64,000 nt of DNA from Neoechinorhynchus agilis (Eukaryota > Acanthocephala): assembly GCA_051530055.1 (NCBI GenBank), contig CM121341.1, positions 5,146,001 through 5,210,000 on the forward strand, given 5' to 3'. Below, in pieces: positions 34,786 to 46,367 of the stretch (position 1 is its first letter; every line of letters starts with the position of its first letter). The notes beneath the pieces are model-generated. The model had not been told where the DNA came from, did not search any database, and was given only the letters and a program-made list of their open reading frames with translations. A program made the translations under genes and the position numbers.

Positions 34786-35129
34786 TTGATTTTCCGGACT
34801 AAGAACCATAAGAGAGTTGTCGGGTGGCGATTGGAACGGAACTCCTCCTTCGGTACACTCACTGAGCTCAAGAAGGGACACCATTTGGAATAGCATGGGA
34901 GTCTGCTAAAAGTGAACGATTTTTGTGACTACTTTGAAGATTTTTCGAGTTCAAATTTGATAGAATTGAACTTTTAATGGGTGGTCTGTAAGAGGAGTGA
35001 ACTAGTCAGATCGATGCACAAAACCCGCTTTCCTTTCGCCCGCTTTTTATGTTACATTCCCTCACCTCCTATAATCCCGTATTTTGCAACCTTTGCAAAT
35101 CACAAATTCGCCACTTTGAAACGTTTCAC

Positions 35130-35318
35130 AGAAGAGCCATGCCAGAGACGTATGGAGCGCTTGACAGCTCGGCACTCTGCTCCAAGATCTCTCGAAGAAA
35201 TTGAGAGAAACGACCGGCTACACACGAGCAGGTGTATTCCTTCGACAAAATATCTCGCAGTACAACGAGGCAATGCTCGTGAGAAGCTAAGATTTTGCGG
35301 ACGGTGGTGATTGCATTG
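35130..35318 (+). mobile_element. LINE C-terminal fragment
   Basis: Plus-strand copy of the GNAAS-type tail: GAGCGCTTGACAGCTCGGCA through AACGAGGCAATGCT to GATTTTGCGGACGGTGG. It is followed at once by a foldback module. It closely matches the minus-strand piece at 62,756-62,920. Confidence 0.7.
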
Positions 35319-35394
35319 TTAATATTGGAATGTATAATAGTGGCTTTTTATTTGGCGGCAGCAAAATTAAAGTAATTTGTTCGAAGATTGAAAT

Positions 35395-35545
35395 GTTCTG
35401 ATGTTGGTATCTGACGTAAAAGTTAAAAGAAATTATTGATTCCAATATTTCGGCACGATCTTGTGCATTTATCAAGGTTGTTTAAGTGCTTTTATACTCA
35501 CCGAATAACCGAAATATCGAATTAAATAAATTTCTTCAATTTTAC
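35395..35545 (-). repeat. Foldback element with hammerhead-like core
   Basis: The minus strand reads ACCTTGATAAATGCAC, AAGATC, GTGCCGAAATATTGGAATCA: a GCAC/GTGC stem before GAAA. An outer repeat, CCGAAATATCGAATTAAATA, lies in the opposite orientation at about 35,510-35,530. Confidence 0.75.
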
Positions 35546-35774
35546 ACAGATCGAAATATCGTCAAATATGGCACTCGAATTCAAAGATCTGAATTTACCG
35601 TCCAATGTTTTTACTTGCGTTATTATTTAGGTCGCTTATGAGCACCCGAGAGAGATCGTTGAAGAAGAATGTATTAAAGTAGACTCAGATTTTATCGGTC
35701 ATTTTATCAATTTGCCGAGTTCTGAAACTATCATTAATTATGTTATTAAGTTCTCCTTTGGTTTAATTGATTGT

Positions 35775-35912
35775 TTAACCTACCGGCGACGAACGAGCAG
35801 GTGTATTCCTGCGACAAAATATCCCATTCGCTGTACAACGAGGCAATGCTGCTAACGCGATAGCGGCAGTCCAGGAAGGAGAGAAGCTAAGATTTTACGG
35901 ACGGTGGTGATT
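35775..35912 (+). mobile_element. LINE C-terminal fragment
   Basis: Another short GNAAS-type tail: ACGAGCAGGTGTATTCCTGC, AACGAGGCAATGCTGCTAAC, ending GGACGGTGGTGA. It has the same orientation as the piece at 35.1 kb and a similar 3' end point, as expected of 5'-truncated LINE insertions. Confidence 0.7.
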
Positions 35913-35929
35913 GTACGTTTTATGCTTTG

Positions 35930-37260
35930 TTATGTATAGATTTTCAACAAACCAGTAAAACGTCTCTTAATCTTACCACCACAATTTTCCCCACATATTA
36001 TTCCCCTGTTTACATGAGCACAACACTCGTAATCCCAATTCGTTTCATCCTCCTTCGACCTCGTACCTCCCTTTCGCTCATGCCAACTGGCAAGTCGGTT
36101 ATATTAATCCCCTTACTCTGCTATTCCTTAAAATTAATCGATAAATTATTGGAATTATTAGAATGCGATCAACGCAAATTCGGCTCTTATTACTGATTTT
36201 GCAATGTAAAATTCTTTAACGCGCTATGTCTCAACCTTTGTACGATGATTTATAGTTAAGATAATTGATGTTCTAATGTAATCCGCTCGCCAAATACCTT
36301 TATAAAATTTTTTAACAAGTCAGTATAATGCCTAAAAAACCTTGAACCACAATTTCTTCTACATATCGCCTTCTTTTAACATGAGCCATCACCACAATTT
36401 CTTTCATTCTCCTTCGACCCCGCACCTTCCTATACCTACGCTCCTATTCCACACTGGCAAATCTTCTCTCGGATATCATAATCTGAAATGAACCTGAGGA
36501 AAGACTCAACTTCACAAACTCTCCAACAAATAATAACTTTCATACCCGACCGGAGTCGCTATTCACTCCAAAATCAAAAGCCACATTCATTTATTCCATC
36601 AGTGCTCGCAACTCCCTCTTCTATCTTTTCCATACTGGCAAATCTTCTCTCGGATATCATAATCCGAAATGAACCTGAGGAAAGACCCAACTTCACAAAC
36701 TCTCCAACAAACAATAACCACAAATTCCTACCAGAGCGAACCTTCGAACCCGATCGGAAATTCTCAAACGAACGGACATATTATTCCCTTTGCCCGATCT
36801 CTACAAATTTTACTTCTGCTTTATTTTACACTCTCTCACCTACGGTTACCCCGTCTTCAGCAACCTTTCCAAATCTCGAATCCGTCGTCTTTAAATATTT
36901 CACGGAGAAGAACATCTAAAATTTGCACAGCTGACTTTCCCCCTCTCACTGAATGCCTTTATAAAATTTTCATAAAACAATCAAAACGCCAATCAAAATC
37001 ACCACAATTTCTTTCATTCTCCTTCGACCTCGCACCTCCCTATACCTACGCTCCTTTTTCCATGCAGCCAAATCTTCTCTCGGATATCATAATCTGAAAT
37101 GATTTTGAGGAAAGACCCAACCTTACAAGCTCTCTTGTAAACAATAACCACCAATTCCCTCCAATCCAATCGGATATTCCCACATGACCGATGCCGTAAT
37201 CCACTTCCAAATGAGAACTCGAGTGTTTTTGTGAGGACTCAAACGAGGACATGAGTCCCA
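35930..37260 (+). repeat. Decayed repeat region with three copies of a roughly 150-bp unit
   Basis: A stretch with AAATCTTCTCTCGGATATCA and GAAATGAACCTGAGGAAAGA occurs at about 36,455, 36,640 and 37,068, each preceded by CACAATTTCTTTCATTCTCC-like sequence in two cases. A fourth, diverged copy is at 47,195. ORFs in this block (for example 36,488-36,919) follow from the low stop density of the CT-rich repeat and show no domain. Nature unknown. Confidence 0.6.
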
Positions 37261-37484
37261 TTATTCGTGTATTAACAAATAAACGTGTTCATTTAGTAAA
37301 TCTCGAAGAACGGATTCCGCAAATGTTTTCAGATTTACGATAGTTGAGACAATGGTTAACATGAAGCTACAATAAAGCTTCTTTGGTTATTTTAACTAAT
37401 GTCGTTGAAATGTCCTAAAGTTAAAGCAGATTATTAATTGAGTTCAGTGAGTGTTAGGAAACGACTAATCAATACAGAATGTAT

Positions 37485-38366
37485 TTAATCATTTTCCAGC
37501 AAGATAAGGCAACAGAGCTCAGGCAGGATATCAACGTATTCACTCAGAGGACTTTGGTCGGTCGACAGTTCACAGGCATAGTCCTGAATGATTTCTTTTA
37601 TGGTGGACTGTTCCACTCGTCCTAATTTCCGTTCGGTATATTTGTCCAATTCTTCAATTATTTGTCTTTTGGATAGTTCATTATGCTTCGCCAAGCTCGC
37701 TAGAAGACTTTTCCTATCGCACGTCGATTCGCTAATCTTGGCTATTGCACTAACTTTCATACGCCGAAAACGCATCTCTGATTTATTGACTTCATCATTA
37801 AATCTACTAATTGAACGCTGATCGATACTATTCATGCTGTTTTCTTTAACTCTTAAGGAATATTGGTCAAATGGTAAACTCGGAATCGCGACTCTATCGC
37901 AACCATTTTCGTATTGTTGGGGGGTATCTTTTATCGAAGAACAGTATACCTTCTTGTGGCTTAGACATGGACCAGGAAAACCTTTTTTTGAAGCCTGACG
38001 AGAAAGTGCATAGAGACACAAAGTGACTTGAGCAATGTTTCGTTTCTCAAACAAATCCATCGGATGAAACAGTTCTCCGTCCGGCACTCCATACGCACGA
38101 GCAGCTCTTTGAAATGATTGAATGTTTTCTCGGAAAGCAAAAGCACTTCCCTTTGAATTTATTTTTGAGATTGATCCAGGACTAAGGATATTCATCAAAC
38201 GACACAGGTAAACGCCATTCTTAAGGGCATCCTCAAACAAAATATCAGTTGGAAATTTCTCGCCCAATATGTCCTCGAGCCACTCTTGAGCTTGTTGTTC
38301 CATTCTCTGATCTCGTTTGGATGCCATCTTCTTCGCAATCGCAATGTCCATTCCATACAGAGGCAT
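37485..38366 (-). CDS. Calponin-homology domain protein (transgelin/calponin-like)
   Basis: A 293-aa single-exon ORF. Residues about 20-130 form one CH domain of the calponin/transgelin type: EQQAQEWLEDILGEKFPTDI, LKNGVYLCRLMNILSPGSI, FAFRENIQSFQRAARAYGVP, and FHPMDLFEKRNIAQVTLCLY. Such proteins bind actin filaments in muscle and cortex. No 23-residue calponin repeats (GLQMGTNK type) are present in the C-terminal half. Instead there is a Lys/Glu-rich helical region ending in hydrophobic CCLILLEND. The second half has no family that I recognise. Confidence 0.85.
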   Translation of the reverse strand: MPLYGMDIAIAKKMASKRDQRMEQQAQEWLEDILGEKFPTDILFEDALKNGVYLCRLMNILSPGSISKINSKGSAFAFRENIQSFQRAARAYGVPDGELFHPMDLFEKRNIAQVTLCLYALSRQASKKGFPGPCLSHKKVYCSSIKDTPQQYENGCDRVAIPSLPFDQYSLRVKENSMNSIDQRSISRFNDEVNKSEMRFRRMKVSAIAKISESTCDRKSLLASLAKHNELSKRQIIEELDKYTERKLGRVEQSTIKEIIQDYACELSTDQSPLSEYVDILPELCCLILLEND

Positions 38367-38920
38367 TCCTTAAAAGATTTTCGGCTTCCGGGAAGATTGG
38401 TGTATTCTATATATGTTTGTGGGAGAGTTCTTATATATTGACTGCGAAAATGATGCAATAATCTACTTCTTGGAAGAGCGACTGGGAATAAGAAGAGGAA
38501 ATCGAGAAAATCCGTAGCATTACAACGTCGATTAGGAGGAGAGCAGTCTGCAGTCGCATGGCGTGCAAGAGAAGGAGCATGGAAGGGTGTACCCAAGGAC
38601 TCTTTGTTGTAAATGACTGAAGAATGAAAGTGGGACGAAGCATCTGTTAATTTAGTCCGATATTAAGAACATCGCTCCGTAGGCGGACAAACTCAATCCA
38701 TTGATTGGACTAACGATTTATAAACTAAGATTTTCCTTGTCCATACGCGAAGAACCTCGGTCATAAAAAGACGTTGATAGATCGTTAGTGGATGCGTTAA
38801 GGAAACAATTCACGTTTCCAGCACGTAAAACGCCCATTTCTGGATTAATGAGAATGGGGGGGAAATTAAACAAATGGAAAATTAAAACCTAAAAAAGGCT
38901 AATACAAAAATTGAAACCGT
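38367..38920. other. Upstream region of the CH-domain gene
   Basis: No further exon was found. Open frames on both strands (38,195-38,643) lack protein-like features and overlap each other. Confidence 0.35.
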
Positions 38921-38924
38921 TTTC

Positions 38925-39062
38925 TTTGGTTATGAGAAAAATAGAGATTGTTTTTTATCTCAATATTTCGTTTGTTTCGTCCGACTTCTTCAGGTTGCTG
39001 GTAATCTGAAGAAGTCCGACGAGAAGGGCGAGTCAATTTTTCTCATAACCAAAGACCACATA
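38925..39062. repeat. Foldback element with paired CTGAAGAAGTC cores
   Basis: GGTTATGAGAAAAATAGAGA at the left and TTTTTCTCATAACC at the right are inverted. Inside, both strands carry CTGAAGAAGTC; the minus strand continues to GAAATATTGAGAT, so it keeps the GAAA-TA-TT part. Confidence 0.8.
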
Positions 39063-39199
39063 TATAAATAAACAACTTCTTCATGACTACATTTAAGAAG
39101 CTAAAAAGATTCCAATTGTCTAAGAATTTATCTGTTAAAATCGAACCGATTTAGGCCAATTAGGTGTAAAAATATGTACTAATTAACTTGTGAATTGGT

Positions 39200-40245
39200 T
39201 GTTTCTTGCGAAGCAATTAAAAGGATTTTATTTTAAAATCCGATATTTCGGCACAATCTTCTGCCTTAAAAAATTTGCACAAGAAATTAAAATGATTTTA
39301 TCTTAAGATCCGATATTTCGAAGACGCAATCTTCTGCCTTTAAAAATTTACACAAGAAATTAAAATGATTTTATCATAAAATCCGATATTTCGAAGACGC
39401 AATCTTCTGCCTTTAAAAATTTGCACAAGAAATTAAAATGATTTTATTTTAAAATCCGATATTTCGAAGGCGCAATCTTCTAATTTGTACAAGAAATTAA
39501 AATGATTATATTTTAAAATCCGATATTTCGAAAACGCAATCTTCTCCCATTAAAAAATTTGCACAAGAAATTAAAATGATTTTATTTTAAGATCCGATAT
39601 TTCGAAGGCACAATCTTCTACCTTTAAAAATTTACACAAGAAATTAAAATGATTTTATCATAAAATCCGATATTTCGAAGACGCAATCTTCTGCCTTTAA
39701 AAATTTGCACAAGAAATTAAAATGATTTTATTTTAAAATCCGATATTTCGAAGGCGCAATCTTCTAATTTGTACAAGAAATTAAAATGATTTTATTTTAA
39801 AATCCGATATTTCGAAAACGCAATCTTCTCCCATTAAAAAATTTGCACAAGAAATTAAAATGATTTTATTTTAAGATCCGATATTTCGAAGGCACAATCT
39901 TCTGCCTTTAAAAATTTACACAAGAAATTAAAATGATTTTATCATAAAATCCGATATTTCGAAGACGCAATCTTCTGCCTTTAAAAATTTGCACAAGAAA
40001 TTAAAATGATTTTATTTTAAAATCCGATATTTCGAAGGCGCAATCTTCTAATTTGTACAAGAAATTAAAATGATTTTATTTTAAAATCCGATATTTCGAA
40101 AACGCAATCTTCTCCCATTAAGAAATTTGCACAAGAAATTAAAATGATTTTATTTTAAGATCCGATATTTCGAAGGCACAATCTTCTGCCTTTAAAAATT
40201 TGCACAAGAAATTAAAATGATTTTATTTTAAAATCCGATATTTCG
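39200..40245 (-). repeat. Tandem array of the dispersed core module, four-unit higher-order repeat
   Basis: About 15 units of 64-78 bp, each with ATTAAAATGATTTTA, AAATCCGATATTTCG and CAATCTTCT. Four unit variants (ending TGCC, TAATTTG, TCCCATT, TGCC/TACC) recur in order about every 287 bp, three times. Read on the minus strand each unit has CAGAAGA, GAAA, TATC and GGATTTT, a degenerate version of the hammerhead-like core. Confidence 0.9.
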
Positions 40246-40479
40246 AATTGATTCAATGCACAATTCACTCAGTGATCATTTGCCTCTCATCCTTTACTAT
40301 TTTGATTGAGTGAAATTCGAAATCATCATAACTTGCACAAAATGAAGACGTCGACGCTAAAGAGTTATCTGCACTTCGAGTTGACTTTTGCTATTGAGCA
40401 TTCTGAACTTTGCTATAAAAATCGTCGAGAAGAAAGAAACGTTTGCGAATTCACCATGATGATTGGCCGGCTATAGAAC

Positions 40480-42885
40480 CATTCACTTTTTGCCAAGATC
40501 TTTTAAGTGCGTTCTTCAGAGTGTATTTTAAAAGGTCTTGCAACCAAAAGTTCTGGTTCAACTTAAAGTTCTCAGGCCTCTCGATTAAAATGCGATTTAA
40601 TTATATTGGTGAGCTTCCGAGATATTCTCTTCATTCGAGAGGCACGAGAACTTTGAAATGAATCGGAGGCAAGAACTTTTAAGTGCGTTCTTCAGAGTGT
40701 ATTTTAAAAGGTCTTGCAACCAAAAGTTCTGGTTCAACTTAAAGTTCTCAGGCCTCTCGATTAAAATGCGATTTAATCAAAACTTTATTGGTGAGCTTCC
40801 GAGATATTCTCTTCATTCGAGAGGCACGAGAACTTTGAAATGAATCGGAGGCAAGAACTTTTAAGTGCGTTCTTCAGAGTGTATTTTAAAAGGTCTTGCA
40901 ACCAAAAGTTCTGGTTCAACTTAAAGTTCTCAGGCCTCTCGATTGAAAAGCGATTTAATTTTATTGGTGAGCTTCCGAGATATTCTCTTCATTCGAGAGG
41001 CACGAGAACTTTGAAATGAATCGGAGGCAAGAACTTTTAAGTGCGTTCTTCAGAGTGTATTTTAAAAGGTCTTGCAACCAAAAGTTCTGGTTCAACTTAA
41101 AGTTCTCAGGCCTCTCGATTAAAATGCGATTTAATTTTATTGGTGAGCTTCCGAGATATTCTCTTCATTCGAGCGGCACGAGAACTTTGAGGTGGAATTG
41201 TAAGACATTACGGAACAAAGATCTTTTAAGTGCGTTCTTCACATTGTATTTTAAAAGATCTTGCAACCAAAAGTCTTGGTTCAACCTAAAGTTCTCAGGC
41301 CTCTCGATTGAAAAGCGATTTAATTTTATTGGTGGATTTCCGAGATATTCTCTTCATTCGAGAGGCACGAGAACTTTGAAATGAATCGGAGGCAAGAACT
41401 TTTAAGTGCGTTCTTCAGAGTGTATTTTAAAAGGTCTTGCAACCAAAAGTTCTGGTTCAACTTAAAGTTCTCAGGCCTCTCGATTGAAAAGCGATTTAAT
41501 TTTATTGGTGAGCTTCCGAGATATTCTCTTCATTCGAGAGGCACGAGAACTTTGAGGTGGAATTGTAAGACATTACGGAACAAAGATCTTTTAAGTGCGT
41601 TCTTCACATTGTATTTTAAAAGATCTTGCAACCAAAAGTCTTGGTTCAACCTAAAGTTCTCAGGCCTCTCGATTGAAAAGCGATTTAATTTTATTGGTGG
41701 GTTTCCGAGATATTCTCTTCATTCGAGAGGCACGAGAACTTTGAAATGAATCGGAGGCAAGAACTTTTAAGTGCGTTCTTCAGAGTGTATTTTAAAAGGT
41801 CTTGCAACCAAAAGTCTTGGTTCAACCTAAAGTTCTCAGGCCTCTCGATTGAAAAGCGATTTAATTTTATTGGTGAGCTTCCGAGATATTCTCTTCATTC
41901 GAGAGGCACGAGAACTTTGAAATGAATCGGAGGCAAGAACTTTTAAGTGCGTTCTTCAGAGTGTATTTTAAAAGATCTTGCAACCAAAAGTCTTGGTTCA
42001 ACCTAAAGTTCTCAGGCCTCTCGATTGAAAAGCGATTTAATTTTATTGGTGGGTTTCCGAGATATTCTCTTCATTCGAGAGGCACGAGAACTTTGAAATG
42101 AATCGGAGGCAAGAATTTAAGTGCGTTCTTCAGAGTGTATTTTAAAAGGTCTTGCAACCAAAAGTCTTGGTTCAACCTAAAGTTCTCAGGCCTCTCGATT
42201 GAAAAGCGATTTAATTTTATTGGTGAGCTTCCGAGATATTCTCTTCATTCGAGAGGCACGAGAACTTTGAAATGAATCGGAGGCAAGAACTTTTAAGTGC
42301 GTTCTTCACATTGTATTTTAAAAGGTCTTGCAACCAAAAGTCTTGGTCCAACCTAAAGTTCTCAGGCATCTCGATTGAAAAGCGATTTAATTTTATTGGT
42401 GAGCTTCCGAGATATTCTCTTCATTCGAGAGGCACGAGAACTTTGAAATGAATCGGAGGCAAGAACTTTTAAGTGCGTTCTTCAGAGTGCATTTTAAAAG
42501 ATCTTGCAACCAAAAGTCTTGGTTCAACCTAAAGTTCTCAGGCCTCTCGATTGAAAAGCGATTTAATTTTATTGGTGGATTTCCGAGATATTCTCTTCAT
42601 TCGAGAGGCACGAGAACTTTGAAATGAATCGGAGGCAAGAACTTTTAAGTGCGTTCTTCAGAGTGTATTTTAAAAGGTCTTGCAACCAAAAGTCTTGGTC
42701 CAACCTAAAGTTCTCAGGCATCTCGATTGAAAAGCGATTTAATTTTATTGGTGAGCTTCCGAGATATTCTCTTCATTCGAGAGGCACGAGAACTTTGAGG
42801 TGGAATTGTAAGACATTACGGAACAAAGATCTTTTAAGTGCGTTCTTCACATTGTATTTTAAAAAGCCTTGGTCTCTCGATTGAA
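40480..42885 (+). repeat. About 182-bp satellite, 13 units, each with a 60-codon open frame
   Basis: Units run from ATGAATCGGAGGCAAGAAC to GGCACGAGAACTTTGAA, with period 176-183 bp. Two unit types differ at the joint (GAAATGAATCGGAGG versus GAGGTGGAATTGTAAGAC). Each unit has an inverted pair, GTTCTCAGGCCTCTCGA and TCGAGAGGCACGAGAAC, that could form a hairpin. The open frame (MNRRQELL... to ...RTLK) stops in a TGA that overlaps the ATG of the next unit. Confidence 0.92.
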
Positions 42886-43394
42886 AAGTTATTTAGGTTT
42901 CTTAATGGATTTTTGGGATATTCTACTCTTTTTTTCTCGCACTTTTTAGCACATTCTTCTCTGGATTAATGGTTTGTAAACGCCACTTGAATACAAACTT
43001 TCGATTCGAAATTAAACACTCGAACTTTTTAAACTATAAAGTTACATTTGTATGACTGCCAATTAATGTTGAGCCATAATTTGTGCTCTCAATCGAATGA
43101 TTCATGAGATATATCCTCCCAATCTGAATTGTTTTTGTTTGCACCTTAGGAATTATCTTTATAGGAGATATGTGCCCTCAATAGAATGTCCGTTGAAGTT
43201 AATTAGCGGTGATTACAAGAACTAGGAATTTTCCGGCCATATTTTCTTTTAATCTTGCCATTAATTTACAAAAATGAGATTAAATTATTGATTTCTGCTA
43301 AAACAATAATGCCATTTAAAGGTTATATCGTTTTCCACCTTCACACATCGAGAGTTCTATGAAAATAAGCGTTTCATTTTCCCATTTTTTAGAT
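42886..43394. other. AT-rich intergenic region before TDP1
   Basis: No gene or repeat family was recognised. The sequence CCATTTTTTAGAT directly before the TDP1 ATG resembles a splice acceptor, so an untranslated first exon or a trans-splice site is possible. Confidence 0.35.
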
Positions 43395-45427
43395 ATGAAA
43401 CGACCGCGACAGACCGACTGCAAATACGGCGTTGATTGCTATCGAACGAATCCCAATCACCTCGCTCGTTATTCACACCCCACCCAAGTTTCAAAACGAC
43501 CACAACGTCAAAATCATTTTGGTTTACACTACTCCAAAGTGGATGACCTTGGACCGGCCTGTAACACAAACGCAATGTCTTTGCAAGATATTCTGAACGA
43601 TTGTCATGAGATACCGATGAAGATATGGTTTTTTAATTACATGATCGATGTTCCTTGGGTCTGCGAACAGTTGCCATCTAAAACCGACGACGGGTACTTT
43701 TTGAGCAAGTAAATCATGAACTCAACCACATAAATTAGGAAACCGGAACTGGTATTTGTCCATGATGTTAGACATCTTGAAAACAATGAGTATACAAACG
43801 AGTACAAATGTGAATATATTCCGGTATTGGTTGCATGGAACACAGCGGTCGTAATCTAATTCCGTTTATAGGCCCGAATGGTAGACCAATATGGAGTCCA
43901 TCACTCAAAGATGATTGTCTTACGGTACGAGAGGACTGTACGGATCGTTATTTTGACAGCTAATTTCATTGAGTTCGATTGGGATGACAAAACTCAAATG
44001 TACACTTATAAATAGGGCCAGTCTTCTTTTAACAATTGATTTAGGATCTGGAAAAGTGATTACCTTTCATTTGATGATACTAAGGAGATGGTTGACTCCA
44101 ATACGAAATTCGGCGAAGATATGATTGATTGGAGCAAAAGTCGTTGTGTTTTTTTGAAGTTTAAGATGTACCAGGAATCTACAAGCTTTTCGATTTGATT
44201 TCTCGTGTGTCCTTTATTATCCACTGACTGCCCATCGTTACTTGAAGCACGTAAATTTAGAATTAAAATGTAAACAATGAATAATTTCTATACGATTAAG
44301 GGCATTTATTCGAGAGTTTCTTCACATATGCAATAACGATTTTTTTATTAACTGTTTCATGCTAATAATTCATCTCAGCGACTTTTGTTTTATTTGAAAA
44401 GCTACCGCAAATTGGACGATTTGATAGGCTTACTTAAGCACTGCGATTTCTCATCAATTCGTGTATATCTCGTTGCGTCTGTTCCAGGAAGAGTGTATGA
44501 AAAACCAGGGTTCAATTGGAATCGATATGGGCTACGAAGAATGAAATCGGTACGCAAAAGATGAAGAAACCTAATGTCAAATTGCTTCGTTTAGTTGTTA
44601 TCAGAAGTTGAATTATGCTCCAGGGATCGACTTATTGCTCAATTCTCGTCCATTGGATCATTGGGGAAGTATGAAGATGGGTGGTTATTATCTCAGTTTG
44701 CCGCATCTTTATGGGGTGGACGTTCAAATGAAATTTGCCGTGAAAAGCTTGATCTTGTACGATTTCAATTTTTTTGTGGTTGTTTAATTTTGACTGATAT
44801 AGGTTTTCCCTACCGTAAACGACATAAGACGATCTTTGAGGGGATTATCAAGTGGACAGTGCGTTTGTTACACTAACGAATCTCACAAAAAGCAAATGTA
44901 TTTGAACTACTATTTTAGGTAGATGAAATGTTTTGCTCTTTTTAATCAAATATTTTCGTATTAACGTTCGTCAAAGGAGCTGGCGAGCTGATCGGCAAGG
45001 TCGAACCCGTGCCACACCTCACTGCAAATCTTACCTGGTCGCTACCATTGAGGATAAAAGTACAAAATTAAAGTGGTTTCTTATGACGAGCGCCAATTTG
45101 TCCAAATCTGCTTGGGGAACACATGAGAAGAACGAAAAGCAATTCTTTATTCGGTCATATGAATTGGGAGTACTATTTCTCCCAAGGCAATATGTAAGTT
45201 TTTAAAGTGAAATCAAACGAATCTAAGCTAAACGATCACATACATATAGAACCTCGAGTGTTTTGATCTGGATATGTTTCCGGTTCCATTCGATATACCG
45301 TGCAAAAAATATGAACCATCAGGTACTTGGGTTTTTGTGACCTATTCTCATTTAGCAGTGAGTACTTTTAGATGAAGTTTGGAGATGGGATATTGAACTC
45401 GCGGAGGAACGTGATACAACGCTTTGA
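43395..45427 (+). CDS. tdp-1: Tyrosyl-DNA phosphodiesterase 1 with N-terminal PBZ zinc finger
   Basis: TDP1 removes stalled topoisomerase I peptides from DNA 3' ends. Exons: 43,395-43,708, 43,739-43,823, 43,872-about 44,008, then pieces to 45,427, with introns of about 30-60 bp. First catalytic motif: HHSKM followed by LTANF (His, Lys, Asn of HKN). Then [17 protein letters not shown], and the second HKN motif, PHCKSYL followed by [12 protein letters not shown]. The end is [15 protein letters not shown] and a short tail. All catalytic residues are present. The N-terminus (about residues 4-30) holds C-x5-C-x6-H-x5-H with YG after the first Cys region and ending HP, the signature of a PBZ poly(ADP-ribose)-binding finger as in APLF and CHFR. 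This links the enzyme to PARP signalling. The ATG at 43,395 is preferred; an upstream in-frame ATG at 43,359 precedes an acceptor-like site. Confidence 0.9.
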
Positions 45428-46367
45428 TTTTTGCGAAGGACCAATAAAGACCTCAATTTTCACCTTCAGAATCTTTGAAAGGAGCAGAAATTCCTTGTTT
45501 AAACCAAAAACCTCACTATGGCATAATGCGGGTTTTTTTATCAAGGATCCACTGGAATTTTATTGCGGTAAGCCGCATTTTTATCTCGAATCCTCTTAAA
45601 AAATTGTCCCATTTGATATGGCCTTTTCTTCTTAAAAACACATCCATTTTTTAGCATATTTGTCGCTCAGCCGGTCTCATTGATGTATATTTGATCATTT
45701 GTTGGATCGTCAGCTGATTTTCTCTTTTTATTTTTTATATGAATTATTTTAGTGTTTTCGGCGGTCGAATTTTTTGAACATGATCTGCGCTAAAAGCCAT
45801 CTTCAAAGCTCACTGGTTTGTCCTGTTTCCTGGACTAAGGCTAGCTGCATCGTGAAATAAGTTTACAAAATCAATCTTATAAATGCAATATTCCAGATAT
45901 TTCGATAACTTTAATGAAATTAGATTTTAAAAATTGTTAGTTCAATTAATTTCACGAGTGTTAGAAGACCGATCTTAATTTTTAGTGCAATCAATCGACG
46001 TAAGTAGATGAAATGTCATGATGCGCAAAAATGTCCGTTATGATTTATCGTAATTTTAATTGCTTTATCAATGATTGATTCTAAACACAGAGTCATTAAT
46101 GAGAAGAACCGAAGAATTTTATGATTTTCTTAATGAAAGTCAATTACTAGGTACTAACGTTGTCATAATCTGATTGCAGCAGGCGAGTCATTTAGGCCAT
46201 TATCTCTATTTTCGCTAGTAAGAAATCCTTCACGGACCACAGAGTAATGTTTTAAGGTGTAGACGAAAAGAATATATCTATTCTAGAAGGTACAAGATGT
46301 AGAAAACAACTCTATTTGAAGTTAATTGGCAGCTGCTGTCGATTCTTGTTCTTCACAAAACTTTCTA
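45428..46367. other. AT-rich intergenic region
   Basis: The open frame at 45,372-45,599 overlaps the last TDP1 exon in another frame. No gene is supported between TDP1 and the ORF at 46,368. Sequence near 45,890 (CCAGATATTTCGATAAC) may be a remnant of the dispersed repeat family. Confidence 0.35.

Noticed and set aside
36488-37097. Two overlapping ORFs of about 142 aa
   Set aside because: Both fall in CT-rich direct repeats and repeat the same peptide in different frames.
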